Shown: positions 31,501-43,099 of the stretch, piece after piece
Numbering within the stretch: the stretch's first letter is position 1
Layout of the letters: every line of letters starts with the position of its first letter
Assembly: GCF_963675165.1 (NCBI RefSeq)
Contig: NC_087377.1
Coordinates: 2,820,978 to 2,884,977 of the forward strand
Reading direction: 5' to 3'
Source of the DNA: Halichondria panicea
Taxonomy: Eukaryota > Porifera > Demospongiae > Suberitida > Halichondriidae
DNA: 64,000 nt
Notes under the pieces: generated by a model
Seen by the model: the letters and a program-made list of their open reading frames with translations, nothing else
Database searches by the model: none
Told to the model about the DNA's origin: nothing
Position numbers and translations under genes: made by a program

Positions 31501-34500
31501 AGGTTGTCCGGGGGTTATTCGTGTCAGCTTAACCCTCAGTCCACCCAATTCCTGATCAAGTAAAAATGGTGAAATAATAAATAATAATCAGAATAAAATT
31601 GCTTACTGTTTTTGCTCGACTTCCTTCGGAAATGGTGCTGTAACCGTGGTTACTATGTTTCCGCTGCACCACCGCTCCATTTTCATTGGTTAGTTGCGAG
31701 ATGGTGGACTGCAGTTGTAGGGTTTCATCCAACAGCTCAGAGCGTTCGTTTTGCACCGAAGTGAGCTCATTTTGTAGCCGAGAATAATCATCGATCAACT
31801 GTGTGGGCGTTGATATAATGACAAAGTGCAATTAGTAACAACCTTTACACTGACCTTTGACCTTTCATCGACGGCAATGGCTCTCATTACCATGGCTTCT
31901 TCATTGCTACGCTGGAGAATGTTTACGTCCTTTTCCATATTTTTGATCTGATGAGTCAGCTCTCTGCGTTCGATATCCGCCTCCTTCAGTTTGCCCGCAA
32001 GTTTCTCTAGAGTAACTCTGAGCTCATGTGATCTACGGAGGAGGGTACAAAGGTCAATCAAATGATTTGTTTAGATTAGCGATCATTATCTCACCAAGTT
32101 TTCTGTTTTCATGACATACGTACACGTACATAATATAAGTATGGCCTTAGTGATTGTGGAAGCTGTTTTTTAATAGTCGATAATTTGAGTGATAAACGTT
32201 CGATTACTTCAATTATAAAACATGCCAGCAGTTGTATAGTAATCAGTACATGTAGCTTTAATTAGTGATGTGTTTACTTCTTTCAGGCTCAAATTTTTGT
32301 TTTCATGAACAAAGCTCGGGCCTTAGTGATTTCTCCAAATAGTTGCTATTTCAGAAGCTATAGCTACGTTTAAAATTGGATTACTTAATTAAGAGTTACA
32401 AAATTAATAAATGGCTTCGAACACTTACAGTAAGAATTGTTTACCAGTCTCAAATATTTGACTTACTCTTTTAATAAGACGTCCTTCTCTTCGATAGCCA
32501 ACACTCTCTCTCTCTTTGCTGCCTCTGTTATCTGCCGGTAGTCATCCAACTCCATTGCCAGCTGATCACGATCCTCGACCACCTTCACTATGGCTTCCTT
32601 GAGCTCTGGGAAAGTGACAACACGACCCTCGTCCTGTTGTGTGTGTGTGTGTGTGTATGTGAGGGGTGAAGGAGCCAGTCTCTTATCTACCGTATTACTA
32701 GAATGTTTTGCGAACATCAAATATTATAATAATACGAACTTTGATCAATTCGTAAAAATAAAATCGCAAAACCTAAATTACGATCTTCGCCAGAATGCAA
32801 TAGTTAGATTGCAAAGGGTCTTGAAAATTTTCTGCTGATTGGCTCATTTGCAAAGGTTTTTCATCATCAAAATATTCTAGTAATACGGTATTAAGCGCCA
32901 CTTCACTATTAAATTTGAGACCAACGTTATGAGGTACATAGTTACATAGAAATCTCATACCATAATTATATGTACTACTCACCACTTTTTTGGAATCAGT
33001 TTTCTTGGTGGAATGAGTATCTGGAATGGGGCTTGGGCTGGTATGGGAGTTGGAGCGTGAGCGCATGGTCAGTGAAGCAGATCGATAGTGAGTGGTGAGG
33101 ACTCTCGGAGGCTCCTTGGGCATCAGAAGCTGTGGGCGTGTGTGAGGGGGTGTGCGTGTGTGCGTGTGTGTGTGTGTGGGTCGTGATGCTTGCAGTGGGC
33201 GTAAATGTGGGTCCCCTTCATTACACACGCATGACATGAATACTGTCATGCATGCAGAATCAGCTCTGTAACTAGTAACAAGCTAGAGTTCTGATTGTTT
33301 AAAATCAACAATTTCTGATAGCTTAATTAGAAGGAGTCCGTTCAGATGGTATGCTCAAATCTCAAATTTGTAAAAGGCCATAATTTCCTGTTTTCAGCCT
33401 AAAAAGTAAACTTTTCTTTAACGTGACGTACGTACATCATCTGAAAGTCTACTTTTCAGAAAATCATAAAATTGGACCCCCGAAACTAGAAAGGTTATGG
33501 GATACTCTATTTAACGCTATTGTACATGTACGTGTTTTATAAACAACACAAGTGTTCACCTCCATATTTGCATGCATCAGTCGGGAATACACAAACACCG
33601 GCTACCACACGGCATGAATATATCACAATTGTTTATACAGACGGTGAAATAAGAACTCCTAACTTATAATCAACAGTAGCCTGAATAAAATTTTAGGCTA
33701 CTGAACTTTGCGATGGAGGGTTGATCAACAGTGGCTGTATTATAGAGGGTGGCCTGCTACTAACACAGGTCCAAACACATGCTATATATGGAGAGACTTG
33801 GGGGCCCATTAACCTGGCTGTATTATAGAGGGTGGCCTGCTAACACAGATCCAAACACATGCTATGGAGACTTTGGGGCCCATTAACCTGGCTGTATTAT
33901 AGAGGGTGGCCTGCTAAAACAGGTCCAAACACATGCTATGGAGATACTTTAGGTTTAACCTGGCTGTATTATAGAGGGTGGCCTGCTAACACAGGTCCAA
34001 ACACATGCTATGGAGAGACTTTGGGGCCCATTAACCTGGCTGTATTATAGAGGGTGGCCTGCTTATAGGGACACCACAATAGACAGCTGGCTCCATTGTA
34101 TAATGACTGTACATGTACCTACAGCTAAATACAGTATATCAATTACTGTATGCGTGGGAACATCCCAGCTAGAGTAGGAATAAAGCCTTAACTTCCAGAC
34201 TCTAAAGCCTGGCTGCATGCCCTCAAGCATAATCATGTCTCCTATAAAAGGCCAGGGTGGAGTACCCCCCCTCACTGTGACCATTGTCAGCCCTGGCATA
34301 TACAGTAGCAGCCCCCGTCCCTACACTGTCTGGTACACTGGCTGGTTAAGGATGAGAACATCACGGTCACTATGGCTAATGTCTCCATGTTTGCAGCTAC
34401 TACAAGACAACGCACATTAGATACATCTCTACCTCCACACAACGGTAATTATTGGCTATTGTTAAAATTTCTATAGCTCAGAATTTGAATGCAATACACA

Positions 34501-34739
34501 TCATTTGAATGCTCTCAATGAGACGAATCTAATCGTACCCATATCATCACACCCTCACACAACATACACCCTCACACATCCTCACCTGGTACAGTGCAGA
34601 CAGCCCCTTCTCACACGATCGAACTCTCTCCTTGAGGTACTCGTTCTCAGCGTACAGTTTGGAGGTCTTGTCTCCATGGTTACTATACGCAGGCAATTCC
34701 CCATTAGGTAGAGATGGTGGTGGAAGTAATGACTCCATA

Positions 34740-34741
<2 letters not shown>
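28588..34741 (-). CDS. Coiled-coil, double-PDZ scaffold protein, DLG5-like (>=765 aa, 13 exons)
   Basis: Exons in transcription order: 34741-34586, 33129-32983, 32633-32467, 32032-31855, 31798-31607, 31551-31400, 31248-31101, 30844-30722, 30235-30063, 29919-29867, 29746-29348, 29283-29123, 28836-28588. All phases fit (2298 nt). The first exon seen contains MESLLPPPSLPNGELPAYS and starts after an acceptor, so the 5' end may be missing. Residues ~102-280 form a coiled coil (RVTLEKLAGKLKEADIERRE). PDZ1 spans ~281-380 with carboxylate loop WGFSVDGG and GDRLQFIGSYDLRSVT; PDZ2 spans ~381-470 (SFGFSYEM, GTIKPGDEIVQ). A Ser/Pro/His-rich tail follows and ends MTNV, a class I PDZ ligand (T at -2, V at 0). 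Order resembles the N-terminal half of DLG5; no SH3 or guanylate kinase domain is present. Probably a cortical or junction scaffold (inference). Confidence 0.8.
32690..32888. mobile_element. 199-bp MITE, Tc1/mariner-like (TA flanks)
   Basis: The ends CCGTATTACTAGAAT...ATTCTAGTAATACGG are inverted and flanked by TA on both sides. It lies in an intron of the PDZ gene. Diverged relatives occur at about 17069-17270 and, truncated, at 7640-7740. Confidence 0.75.
33731..34066. repeat. Minisatellite (74-bp family) in reverse orientation, PDZ-gene intron 1
   Basis: About 4.5 units, reverse complement of the IPMK arrays. Because the host gene is on the minus strand, the array lies in the same sense relative to transcription as in IPMK. 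Its flanks (TATAGGGACACCACAATAGAC and GATCAACAGTGGCTG) match those of the other arrays. Confidence 0.93.
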
Positions 34742-34780
<39 letters not shown>

Positions 34781-34790
34781 CGTGTGTGTG

Positions 34791-34842
<52 letters not shown>

Positions 34843-34935
34843 TGTGTGCGTGCGTGTGTGTGTGTGTGTGCGTGTGCGTGTGCGTGTGCGTGTGCGTGTG
34901 CGTGTGCGTGTGCGTGTGCGTGTGTGTGTGCATGT
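34742..34935. repeat. (TG)n/(TGCG)n compound microsatellite
   Basis: GT, GTGC and GTGTGC blocks directly upstream of the first recognised PDZ-gene exon. Several long open frames on both strands are only translations of this repeat. Confidence 0.95.
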
Positions 34936-35448
34936 GTGCAAATAAAGGTGATGTGGTCTACTACTCACACAAAAGGGCAGGAAGTCCTATACAGACACGC
35001 ACAAGTACCTCTGCTCTAGAACCTACATGTACAAGTGTCATGCACTAGCTCTTCTATACAATACAACAAAATGTTAATTGCAATTGAGCTCTTGCTATAA
35101 ACACAACTGAACATCAGTAGAAACACTGCAAACCATTGAAGTCTGGTAATGAGAATTCCACACTGAAGAGGTCAATGAAAAGGTTATTAGTATATTGGCA
35201 GCAGTTAACTTCCACAAGTGGCTTTAAATTACAAGATATTCCGTTCCTTTGATGTGGTAAAATATACGAGCTACTTCCTTTGATGTGGTCAAGGGCTACA
35301 AGGTCTGTAACGGCCAGGCTGCACAAAAGCCTCTCATAACAGTGCATTAAATTTGGAGCCAGTCTGCCAAAACTTGAAGTGTCAAATTCCAACAGTGCCT
35401 ATAGTCAACCAATGCCGGAGCAGGGTAAACAAGCTGTACATACACGCA

Positions 35449-35879
35449 GCTGTGGCTACAGGGGAAAACCCCTTCAATTAAATCATCCCCTCAGGTGAAC
35501 ATCTATACAAGCAATTCATAGTCGGCGCAATTTCCAAGCAATTCTCACAGATAATCAGTCAGAGTTATCGTAGCTTTGCAGTTGTCGAATGATAAACTGT
35601 GTACACATCGATCACCTGGCAACTACATAAAGTGTAACAACTATTTGGAACGAACTTGAGCTGCTATTAAAAACAAGCTCCACGTGAGCCTACAGGGGAC
35701 AATCCCTTCAATTAGACTATCTCCTCAGGTGATACTGCAACCTAAAAGCAATTTCCAAGCAATTCACATCTAATCAGTCAGCGTTTTCGTAGCTTTGCAG
35801 TTGTCGAATGATAAACTGTGTACACATCACCTGGCAACTAAAGTGCAAATATTTGGAACGAACTTGAGCTGCTATTAAC
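35449..35879. repeat. Diverged tandem duplication of about 210 bp
   Basis: Copy 1 (35449-35672) and copy 2 (35685-35879) share CAATTTCCAAGCAATTC, CGTAGCTTTGCAGTTGTCGA, CACCTGGCAACTA and GGAACGAACTTGAGCTGCTA. No coding function seen. The sequence between it and 36170 is unassigned. Confidence 0.8.
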
Positions 35880-36172
35880 GAGCGTCTTGTATCTCAACTC
35901 TCTGCCCACATGCGAACAAAACCTGGTGTCCAAGTATAATCACAGACGACCAATGAAAAGACGATATGCCACGAGATGGAAACATGACTACAAGTAAACA
36001 GCATTATCTATTACCCAAAAACACGAGCTATTGAATTTTAATCGGGAAAGATGAAATTTCAAACTTATTTTAGCTTTGTCTAGTAGAGGTATTGAAGTTC
36101 CTAGCACCTTTGAATAATGGTGGCTTTGAAGTTTCAGATCTAACAGTTTTTGTGCTTGTGCTAGTTAAAAGT

Positions 36173-36336
36173 ACACACACACACACACACACGTCACACA
36201 CACACACACACGTCACACACACACACACACGTCACACACACACACACACGTCACACGCACACACACACACACACACGTCATACGCACACACACACACACG
36301 TCACACACACATACACACCACACACGCACACACACA
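36173..36336. repeat. CA-rich minisatellite with CACGTCACAC punctuation
   Basis: CA runs are interrupted about every 22-28 bp by CACGTCAC. The open frame over it is a His-Thr repeat artefact. Confidence 0.9.
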
Positions 36337-36944
36337 ATTAGCTAATAACACATTAACAGGTTTCACTGGCTATATTCACTGCGCATCAGATGAGATCATT
36401 AAACACCCCCTAACAGCAGGTAAACCACAAAAACCACCTCTTTAATTGTGAAACCAAAGCTTCCTATTTTAACAGTGCTTCTCCAGCAACTAACACTAGT
36501 TATCTGCTAGCGTGGGTTGCTTAGAAACGCTTAACCTCGACTTGAAAATCATTCCTCGCACCATTAAGGTAAACGTGTAATCAACACTTAGATAGCACAA
36601 TTTAATCGCTTTGCACGGTCCATTAGCTAGGTAAACTAGGTACAGTGCATATCAAGAAGGTTGTATATCATTCACAGTTGAACGTTGAAAGTCACCACTG
36701 ACCCGCAAAGCTGAGTCTAGATCTAAGTGGCCTTGTCAGTGCCTGTCACAGCTTTGTGGTTTAGTGGCTTACTGTCATTGTGAGTGCTTATCTAAAACTT
36801 TGAAGGATATGATATTCAACCTACTTCAAAAGAACTGTTAGTATGCCCAATATGGTCATTGCTCTCTTGAGAGGTTTGTCTGCATCAGAGTGCTATATAG
36901 TGTACATAACTAACTACACCAGCTGTACTAAAACAACTCCTCAC

Positions 36945-37008
36945 CTCTTGATGTCTTGTTGTTATAAGAGTTAGGCGTCAGCTTGATATACGTCAGCGTA
37001 TAGAGGGG
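36945..37008 (-). CDS. Possible upstream exon of the PDZ gene
   Basis: A 64-nt stretch on the minus strand between ACTGCAG and GTGAGG encodes PLYTLTYIKLTPNSYNNKTS. The sequence looks protein-like. Its phase (ends in phase 1) does not fit directly onto the phase-0 exon at 34741, so a further exon would be needed between them. It may also belong to another gene. Confidence 0.25.
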
Positions 37009-37426
37009 CTGCAGTCAAGGAGAATATCAAATAAACGAGAGATAAAATTAATTGTACACTGCACACATAATAAATTATACACACTAGGACTCTCCTGTAC
37101 ACACAGTGCACAATAAAAGAATATATAACTTGTTAACGATTTCAACTATAGTACTGTCATTGTACTAAGTTGTAAATGGCTGCAAGTTGTAAATGGCTGA
37201 TACGTAGAAAGCTCATACGATTGTCTGAAATGGTCGTAATGTGGTTAGGGGACTAGCAACCATTAGTGGTGGTAATGAACATTCTCCATTGTAACTATAG
37301 GTCACATACTAACTGCATACAGTGCATGAGAAAACGGCTCGTAATTAATAGTAACCATTATAACCACTACCACATAATTTACCATAAGTACCACAAAGAT
37401 GACACCCCTCTGCAGTGTCTCCACCA

Positions 37427-37557
<131 letters not shown>

Positions 37558-37959
37558 CTACATGCATAGCTAGCTAGCACGAGTGTATTCACTGCGTGCA
37601 ATTAATGCGAATCATATCTGGTTACAAAACATGCACCAGGAGCTACTTGTACCTCACTAGCATAAAGCATTGAACAAAGTTTATGATGCACTTTCTGACA
37701 GAGCACTCACTAGGCACATGCAAACGCATTACTTTTGTGAGGTAGATTACATTTTATCTTTGCAAGCTTGCTTACACAACTCACATTATAGCTGGCCCGT
37801 TGGTCTCTCAAGAGTTCAGCCGTTCCTTTGAATGATATCAAACCTCAGCTCTGCGCTTTTATATAGAGTGTGGTTGTTGCAATCGACACGGAGCTCGAGG
37901 GCCTGTCACTTCAGGAATCTCTTGGCTTGTAGCACCTCTTGATCTTGTAATGTAAATCA

Positions 37960-38222
37960 CTTCCTTTGAAATGGGATAGATCGTCTATGTAATAAGCCCT
38001 TTTCTGTTTTATCAACCGGGAAAGATCGTCAATGTAATAAGTACTTTTCTGTTTTCAACCGCTAGCCCCTCTAGGGGAGGTAAAACTTCGCGGGGTAGCA
38101 GAGGCATTTCTCTACATCCTGCTGGGACCTTCTATGCGAGCTAAATTGCTATTTGCTAGCACAAACACACAGAAGCTAGAACAACCAGCAGAGTAACAAT
38201 AAAGCACTATCTCAGCTCCAAG
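37960..38222 (+). promoter_or_regulatory. Conserved 5' region of A-type dispanin genes
   Basis: A block beginning GGGATAGATCGTC and containing CAACCGCTAGCCCCTCTA, CGGGGTAGCAG and CATCCTGCTGGGACCTTCTA recurs upstream of A1 (here), A2 (45660-45864) and A4 (52815-53012). It is probably the promoter/5'UTR, copied with each gene. The GATCGTC motif is doubled here. Confidence 0.5.
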
Positions 38223-39416
38223 ATGGCTCAAACACAGCAGATAGGTGAATCAATTATGAGAACTGTGTGTGCATACATCATTAATTTCTGCTGCAGAGTC
38301 AGCTTCAGCAGATTAGAGCATTTGCTGTCTGTAGCAGGTTTAATACTAGCATTGTGCAGTCAAACACAATGGACACTGCAATAATAGTTTGTATGTATAA
38401 TGCAGGAGCTCCACCTAATTACCATGAGGTTGAAGAGAAGCGAGATCAAGCCATGGTTCAACAACCACCCCAAAAACCGACTCAACAGCCACCCCCCATT
38501 GGGCAGGTCTACTATCCTGCACAGCAGTCGCAGGTGGTCCCCGGCACTGTTTATCAAACGCCCTACCAAATCCCTCAAATGCATCAGCAGGTGAACAGTG
38601 CATGTAATCAACAAGAGACGAGCTTGTATATACTAACTTTTGATTTCAATAACATATAATTATAGTGTATTTCCCGCACTGTGTTGTTTTTGCAGTTTTA
38701 TACATGACACACCCCATACATACACACATAGAACATAATTTCACTGAAGTGCGGTGAGCACACTAAAATGGTCGCATATATTTTCAGTCTGTATGTGTAT
38801 ATATATACATGCGCCATGTGCAGGTTGAGGCTGCAGTGGGCAAGCCCCCTTACCCCGGACCCAATGATTTTCTCATTTTGAGCCTGGTTACCATGATCAT
38901 GTGTGGATTACTCAACATTACCTCTCTCATGATTGGCATTCCAGGACTTGTGTTTGCAGGCTTGGTAAGTGCATGCATTGATCAATACTATAATACTGAA
39001 TGATAGTTTATTTGCTAGGGAAACAGATACTCAACATTGTTATTGCCTGATGTTATCATTGCATGTATATGTAATCATGTTATCGTGTCTAATGCATGAG
39101 ACGTGCCTACTGTTGATTGAACTATTTTGTACTTGTGGACTTTGAGCCAACTTTTTATGGGAAGCTATATAGGAAGCTAACTTTAGTTACTCCCAAAAGC
39201 AAAACAGAATTCATATTTTGTGTCCTCCCAATATAGAGCAACCACAATCGTACAGCCAACCAGAACTATCACAATGCCAAGAGGTACTCCAACTATGCCC
39301 TGGGGCTGGTCATAGCCAACATCATCTACACCCTCGTGTTGGGTATCATTCTGACTGGAGTTGCCGTGGGGTTAAGCAGAATTAGTCTCTACGGTTATTA
39401 TGGCTACTACGGCTGA
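38223..39416 (+). CDS. CD225/dispanin (IFITM-like) protein, A-type copy A1, 175 aa
   Basis: Exons 38223-38244, 38406-38590, 38824-38964 and 39237-39416 (phases 1,0,0). Exon 1 encodes only MAQTQQI. Exon 2 starts GAPPNYHEVEEKR, an overlapping PPxY and YxxPhi (YHEV) signal like that at the N-terminus of human IFITM3. Then comes a Q/P-rich segment. Exon 3 encodes KPPYPGPNDFL and the first hydrophobic segment (LVTMIMCGLLNITSLMIGIP). Exon 4 starts SNHNRTANQNYHNAKRYSNY, the CD225 loop, followed by membrane segment 2 and a Tyr/Gly tail (YGYYGYYG). CD225 proteins are small membrane proteins; IFITMs stiffen endosomal membranes against fusion. The specific role here is unknown. It is tail to tail with B1. 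Confidence 0.88.
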
Positions 39417-40206
39417 CAGTATGAAAACAGACCATTTATATAATGAACGTTATACGTGAATGCTAACAAACTAGCTTAGCCTATATAATATATAGCTGTA
39501 TCAATCGTAATCCCATGTAATGTTAGTTGTGTGCTTGCATGTGTGTATGGTTTTTTCATTTAATGCTGCAAGTTTTGTGCCATGGCAATGTATAACCGTG
39601 TATATACGATAGCAACCTTTAATGTACTCGTGCATGATAGTGATTATCGTGGAAAACTTGGTGAATGAGCCATTTAAACAGACTTCCATGGCGGCGTCTC
39701 AGGCCGGCGTGGCTACCATACACATCAATGACGTACTTGTATCCATCGGAACCTAATTTGGCAATCTTCGGTAAACTCGGCCAAAAATCTCAGTTCTAAA
39801 AATTATAAGAGTGCGGACTGATGCATGACGCAATAAAACTGATTTGCTGCAATTTGTTGTTGTGTGGGCGACTGACGATATAGCTTTGATGCCAGTTCTG
39901 CAAACTAAATAGGCTAATAGAGTTGGCACCATGCATGCACATGCAGTACATACGTGGCTTCACCAAATACTTACAAGGATCCCTATATACAAGTGCTACC
40001 ATATGATGCAACTGGTCTCCCCATAGACATTCATTCTTAGACAAGTGTACATGTCTACACAATAATACACAAACCATATCAATTTACCACTGAGCTATAT
40101 AGGTTTACAGTATTACACACACAGTAAGAGTTCTGGTTTACGTAGGCATTGATTGGCAACTATGTACTGTACTATGTAATCTCATATTCATGTGTTTGTG
40201 TCCAGC

Positions 40207-41366
40207 TCAGCGTCCGTAATAGCTACAACTGTAGCTGTAACCGTATCCTGCAAGTGTGCATGCATAGACCAAACGTTAGTGCATGGAAGACATTATGAAT
40301 AAAAACTTCTTACTGCAATATGGCAGCACGCTTCCAGCTATCCCAATCCCAACGAGGACAATGTCTGCTACGAGAGCAAACAGTATGGCACTGACAACCA
40401 GGTAGACAGCAAACACTCCCAGTCTGCGGCCCTGCTTGATATTGCCTGCAGTAGTCGCCGCCTTGCTCTGCAAGTTAAAAGTTAAAAGCTTGCACACAAA
40501 TTAAGAGGTAATATAAACATGTACACAAGATGAAATCTTTTCAACACACTAACCTTCACAGACAGTACGACTGCTGGGATTGAGCAGCAGAGACTCCCAA
40601 TGAAGAAAATTCCAAAGACAACTGCTACGACAATCGTCAGAATAAAGTAGTCGTTTGGTTTGTAGTTGAAGTTTGGAGGATTCCAACCAGAACTCTGCAT
40701 ACGAAGGTTGTTACAAAAATTAAAGCCATTGTGTACAGGATGTTGTTTCACTAAATATTCATGTAACTGTGGGAGGATAATCGTGATGTTATTTTACTGA
40801 GTGTGAATGTACTTATAACGGAAATGCTGTGAACCTGTATCCTCTTGAGATTCAGGTGTTTAGACACTAATCTTATTCACACAGAACTGGGGAATATTTA
40901 TTTGCAGTGCAATTTGCAATGTGAAGGAAATCAAAAGAAAGATTGCAGGCATGCAGATTTCAACAAATTGACACCATCATGCTAGCTGTATATAATATAC
41001 AATACTTACCATGATAATTTGTGCAACACCTCCTTGCTGTGCAGAATAAGCAACCTGATTGCCATGATACTGGGGAGCCTGACCTTGCAACTGCAGAGGC
41101 TTAGGCTGATATTGTGGAGCATACACGGCTTGCTGTTGTGGGGCCACTTGGTTCACATACTGTATTGGGGCTGCTTGCATTATAGGAGGCTGAGGTTGGA
41201 CCACTTGTTGCATGGTGGCAGGCTGTTGTTGAGTTGCAGGTAGCTGGTAGCTGGTTGCAAGTTGCTGTGGAGCTCCATACTGTTGCTGAACACTTGGAGG
41301 TGCTTGTACCACTGCACCGGGTTGATTAGTACTTGTAGACATGGTTAAAAGCTGCTCTCTGTCCAT
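40207..41366 (-). CDS. CD225/dispanin (IFITM-like) protein, B-type copy B1, 230 aa
   Basis: Exons in order: 41366-41010, 40694-40554, 40467-40314, 40247-40207 (phases 0,0,1). The N-terminal 119 residues are Q/P-rich (MDREQLLTMSTSTNQPG; repeats such as APIQYVNQVAPQQQ). Exon 2 encodes PPNFNYKPNDYFILT and a hydrophobic segment ending SLCCSIPAVVLSVK. The Cys-Cys and SVK align with the palmitoylated CC...YSVK of vertebrate IFITMs. Exon 3 encodes AGNIKQGRRLGVFAVYLVVS, the CD225 loop and second membrane segment. The last exon is a Tyr/Ser tail (YGYSYSCSYYGR). Its start faces a decayed A-type gene across a compact promoter. Confidence 0.88.
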
Positions 41367-41515
41367 TTACTACACTTACTTTACCGTTATCCACAATAAT
41401 AATTAATAATTGACGACGTTTTCTAGTGTAACAACTAATTTGCGGGGTCATTTTCTAGAAATTTTGCGGGTATACTAAGCACCAAACAATGATGCAGGGA
41501 AAGATCGTCAGTAGA
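41367..41515. promoter_or_regulatory. Shared (bidirectional) A/B dispanin promoter, relic partner
   Basis: The sequence between B1 and the A-type relic matches the promoters at 49312-49543 and 56715-56979. Shared blocks are TTTTCTAGTGTAAC, GCGGGGTCATTTTCTAGAAA (TTCTAGAA at 41453-41460) and GGGAAAGATCGTCAGTA. TTCTAGAA fits a two-unit heat-shock element (TTCnnGAA), but that function is only a suggestion. Confidence 0.5.
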
Positions 41516-41740
41516 ACTAAGTGTTCGCAAATCAACAAACAAACAAACACCAATATCTGGTGATATATGTGAATTACATTGACTACTGCAGAGTTAGCCT
41601 CAGCAGATCATGCATTCTATCTGTAGCAGCATACTATAGTATATAGCATTGTGCAGTCAACCAATTGACTAATGATAAACTGTACTGCAACTATCGAACA
41701 AACTTTGTATGCAGGAGCTTCACCCAAACAACTATTGTGC
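41516..41740 (+). pseudogene. Relic of an A-type dispanin gene (5' part)
   Basis: Sequence colinear with the 5' end of A3/A5: intron 1 with GACTACTGCAGAGTTAGCCTC, then the exon 2 acceptor TTTGTATGCAG and about 20 bp of exon 2 (GAGCTTCACCCAAACAACTA). It then jumps into the 3' flank of a B-type gene (AAGAGTTCTGGTATACGTAGG). The exon 1 ATG is lost. A recombination breakpoint between array units is the likely cause. Confidence 0.65.
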
Positions 41741-41856
41741 AAACTAAGAGTTCTGGTATACGTAGGCATTGATTGGCAACTATATACGTGTACTGTAATT
41801 GGCTTAATAGTAAACAATGCAGTTTGGAATCTCATATTTATGTGTTTGTGTCCAGC

Positions 41857-42847
41857 TCAGCGCCCGTAATAGCGGCAACTGTAGCCGTAACTGTAGCTGT
41901 AACTGTATCCTGCAAGTGTGCATGCATAGACCAAACGTTAGTGCATGGAAGACATTATGAATAAAAAATTTCTTACTGCAATATGGCAGCACGCTTCCAG
42001 CTATCCCAATCCCAACGAGGACAATGTCTGCTATATGAGAGCAAACAGTATGGCACTGACAACCAGGTAGACAGCAAACACTCCCAGTCTGCGGCCTTGC
42101 TTGATATTGCCTGCAGTAGTCGCTGCCTAACCCTCTGCAAGCTAAAAGTTAAAAGCATATACACACAAGAGGTCATAACACGTACACTAGATGAAACCTT
42201 TTCAACACACTATACCTTCACAGACAGTACGACTGCTGGGATTGAGCAGCAGAGACTCCCAATGAAGAAAATTCCAAAGATAACTGCTACGGCAATCGTC
42301 AGAATAAAGTAGTCGTTTGGTTTGTAGTTAAAGTTTGGAGGATTCCGACCAAAACTCTGCATAAGAAGTTACAAAAATTAAAGCCATTGTGTACAGGATG
42401 TTGTTTCACTAAATATTCATGTAACTGTGGGAGAATTCACATGTGTCCTTGTGATGTTATTTTACTGAGTGTGAATGTATGGAAATGCTGTGAACCTGTA
42501 TCTTCTTGAGATTCAGGTGTTTAGACACCAATCTTATTCACATGCACAGAACTGGGGAATGTTTATTTGCAGTACAATTTGCTATATGTGAAGGAAACTA
42601 AAAGAAAGGTTACAGGCATGCAGATTTCAACAAATTTACACCATCATGCATGCACTGATATATAATTATATATAATTATAATAATATAGACTATTAAAGG
42701 CAGGCTGTTGTTGAGTTGCAGGTAACTGGTAGTTGGTTGCAAGTTGCTGTGGAGCTCCATACTGTTGCTGAACACTTGGAGGTGCTTGTACCACTGCACG
42801 GGTTGATTAGTACTTGTAGATATGGTTAAAAGCTGCTCTCTGTTCAT
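41857..42847 (-). pseudogene. B-type dispanin pseudogene B2
   Basis: Colinear with B1 but broken. Exon 1 (from 42847, MNREQLLTISTSTNQP) has a one-base deletion after NQP and its 3' two-thirds are missing. Exon 2 (about 42355-42215) is intact (NPPNFNYKPNDYFILT...LCCSIPAVVLSVK). Exon 3 carries an altered start (AGGGTTAGGCAG) and a two-base insertion creating ATATAG. The last exon (stop TGA at 41857-41859) is still readable. It arose with B1 by duplication, since the flanks are shared. Confidence 0.8.
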
Positions 42848-42988
42848 TTACTACACTTATCTCACCATTATCCCCACAATAATAATATTGGTTGCATCGC
42901 GCATCACATATACCCACAAAAACACAACTGCCCAGGCCGGTGTAAACAATGTAAAAGTACACAAGGAACTGGACAAAGTTGCATGCAT

Positions 42989-43024
42989 CATAGATAGTAA
43001 AGGAAATTTCCTTTACTATCTATG
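42989..43024. repeat. Perfect 36-bp palindrome
   Basis: CATAGATAGTAAAGGAAA is followed directly by its exact reverse complement. No flanking duplication recognised. Confidence 0.9.
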
Positions 43025-43099
43025 CATGCATCATGATATACAAGCTATAATAAGAAAATCCATTGAAATTCATTAGCTTTATTCTAATTTATATCTCAG

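Noticed and set aside
34547-35048. Several open frames of 65-138 aa on both strands (His-Thr, Cys-Val, Arg-Thr repeats)
   Set aside because: They are translations of the (TG)n/(TGCG)n compound microsatellite; only 34586-34741 on the minus strand is a spliced exon.
35114-35392. 92-aa minus-strand frame between PDZ-gene exons
   Set aside because: No matching splice phases and no recognisable motif; probably chance.
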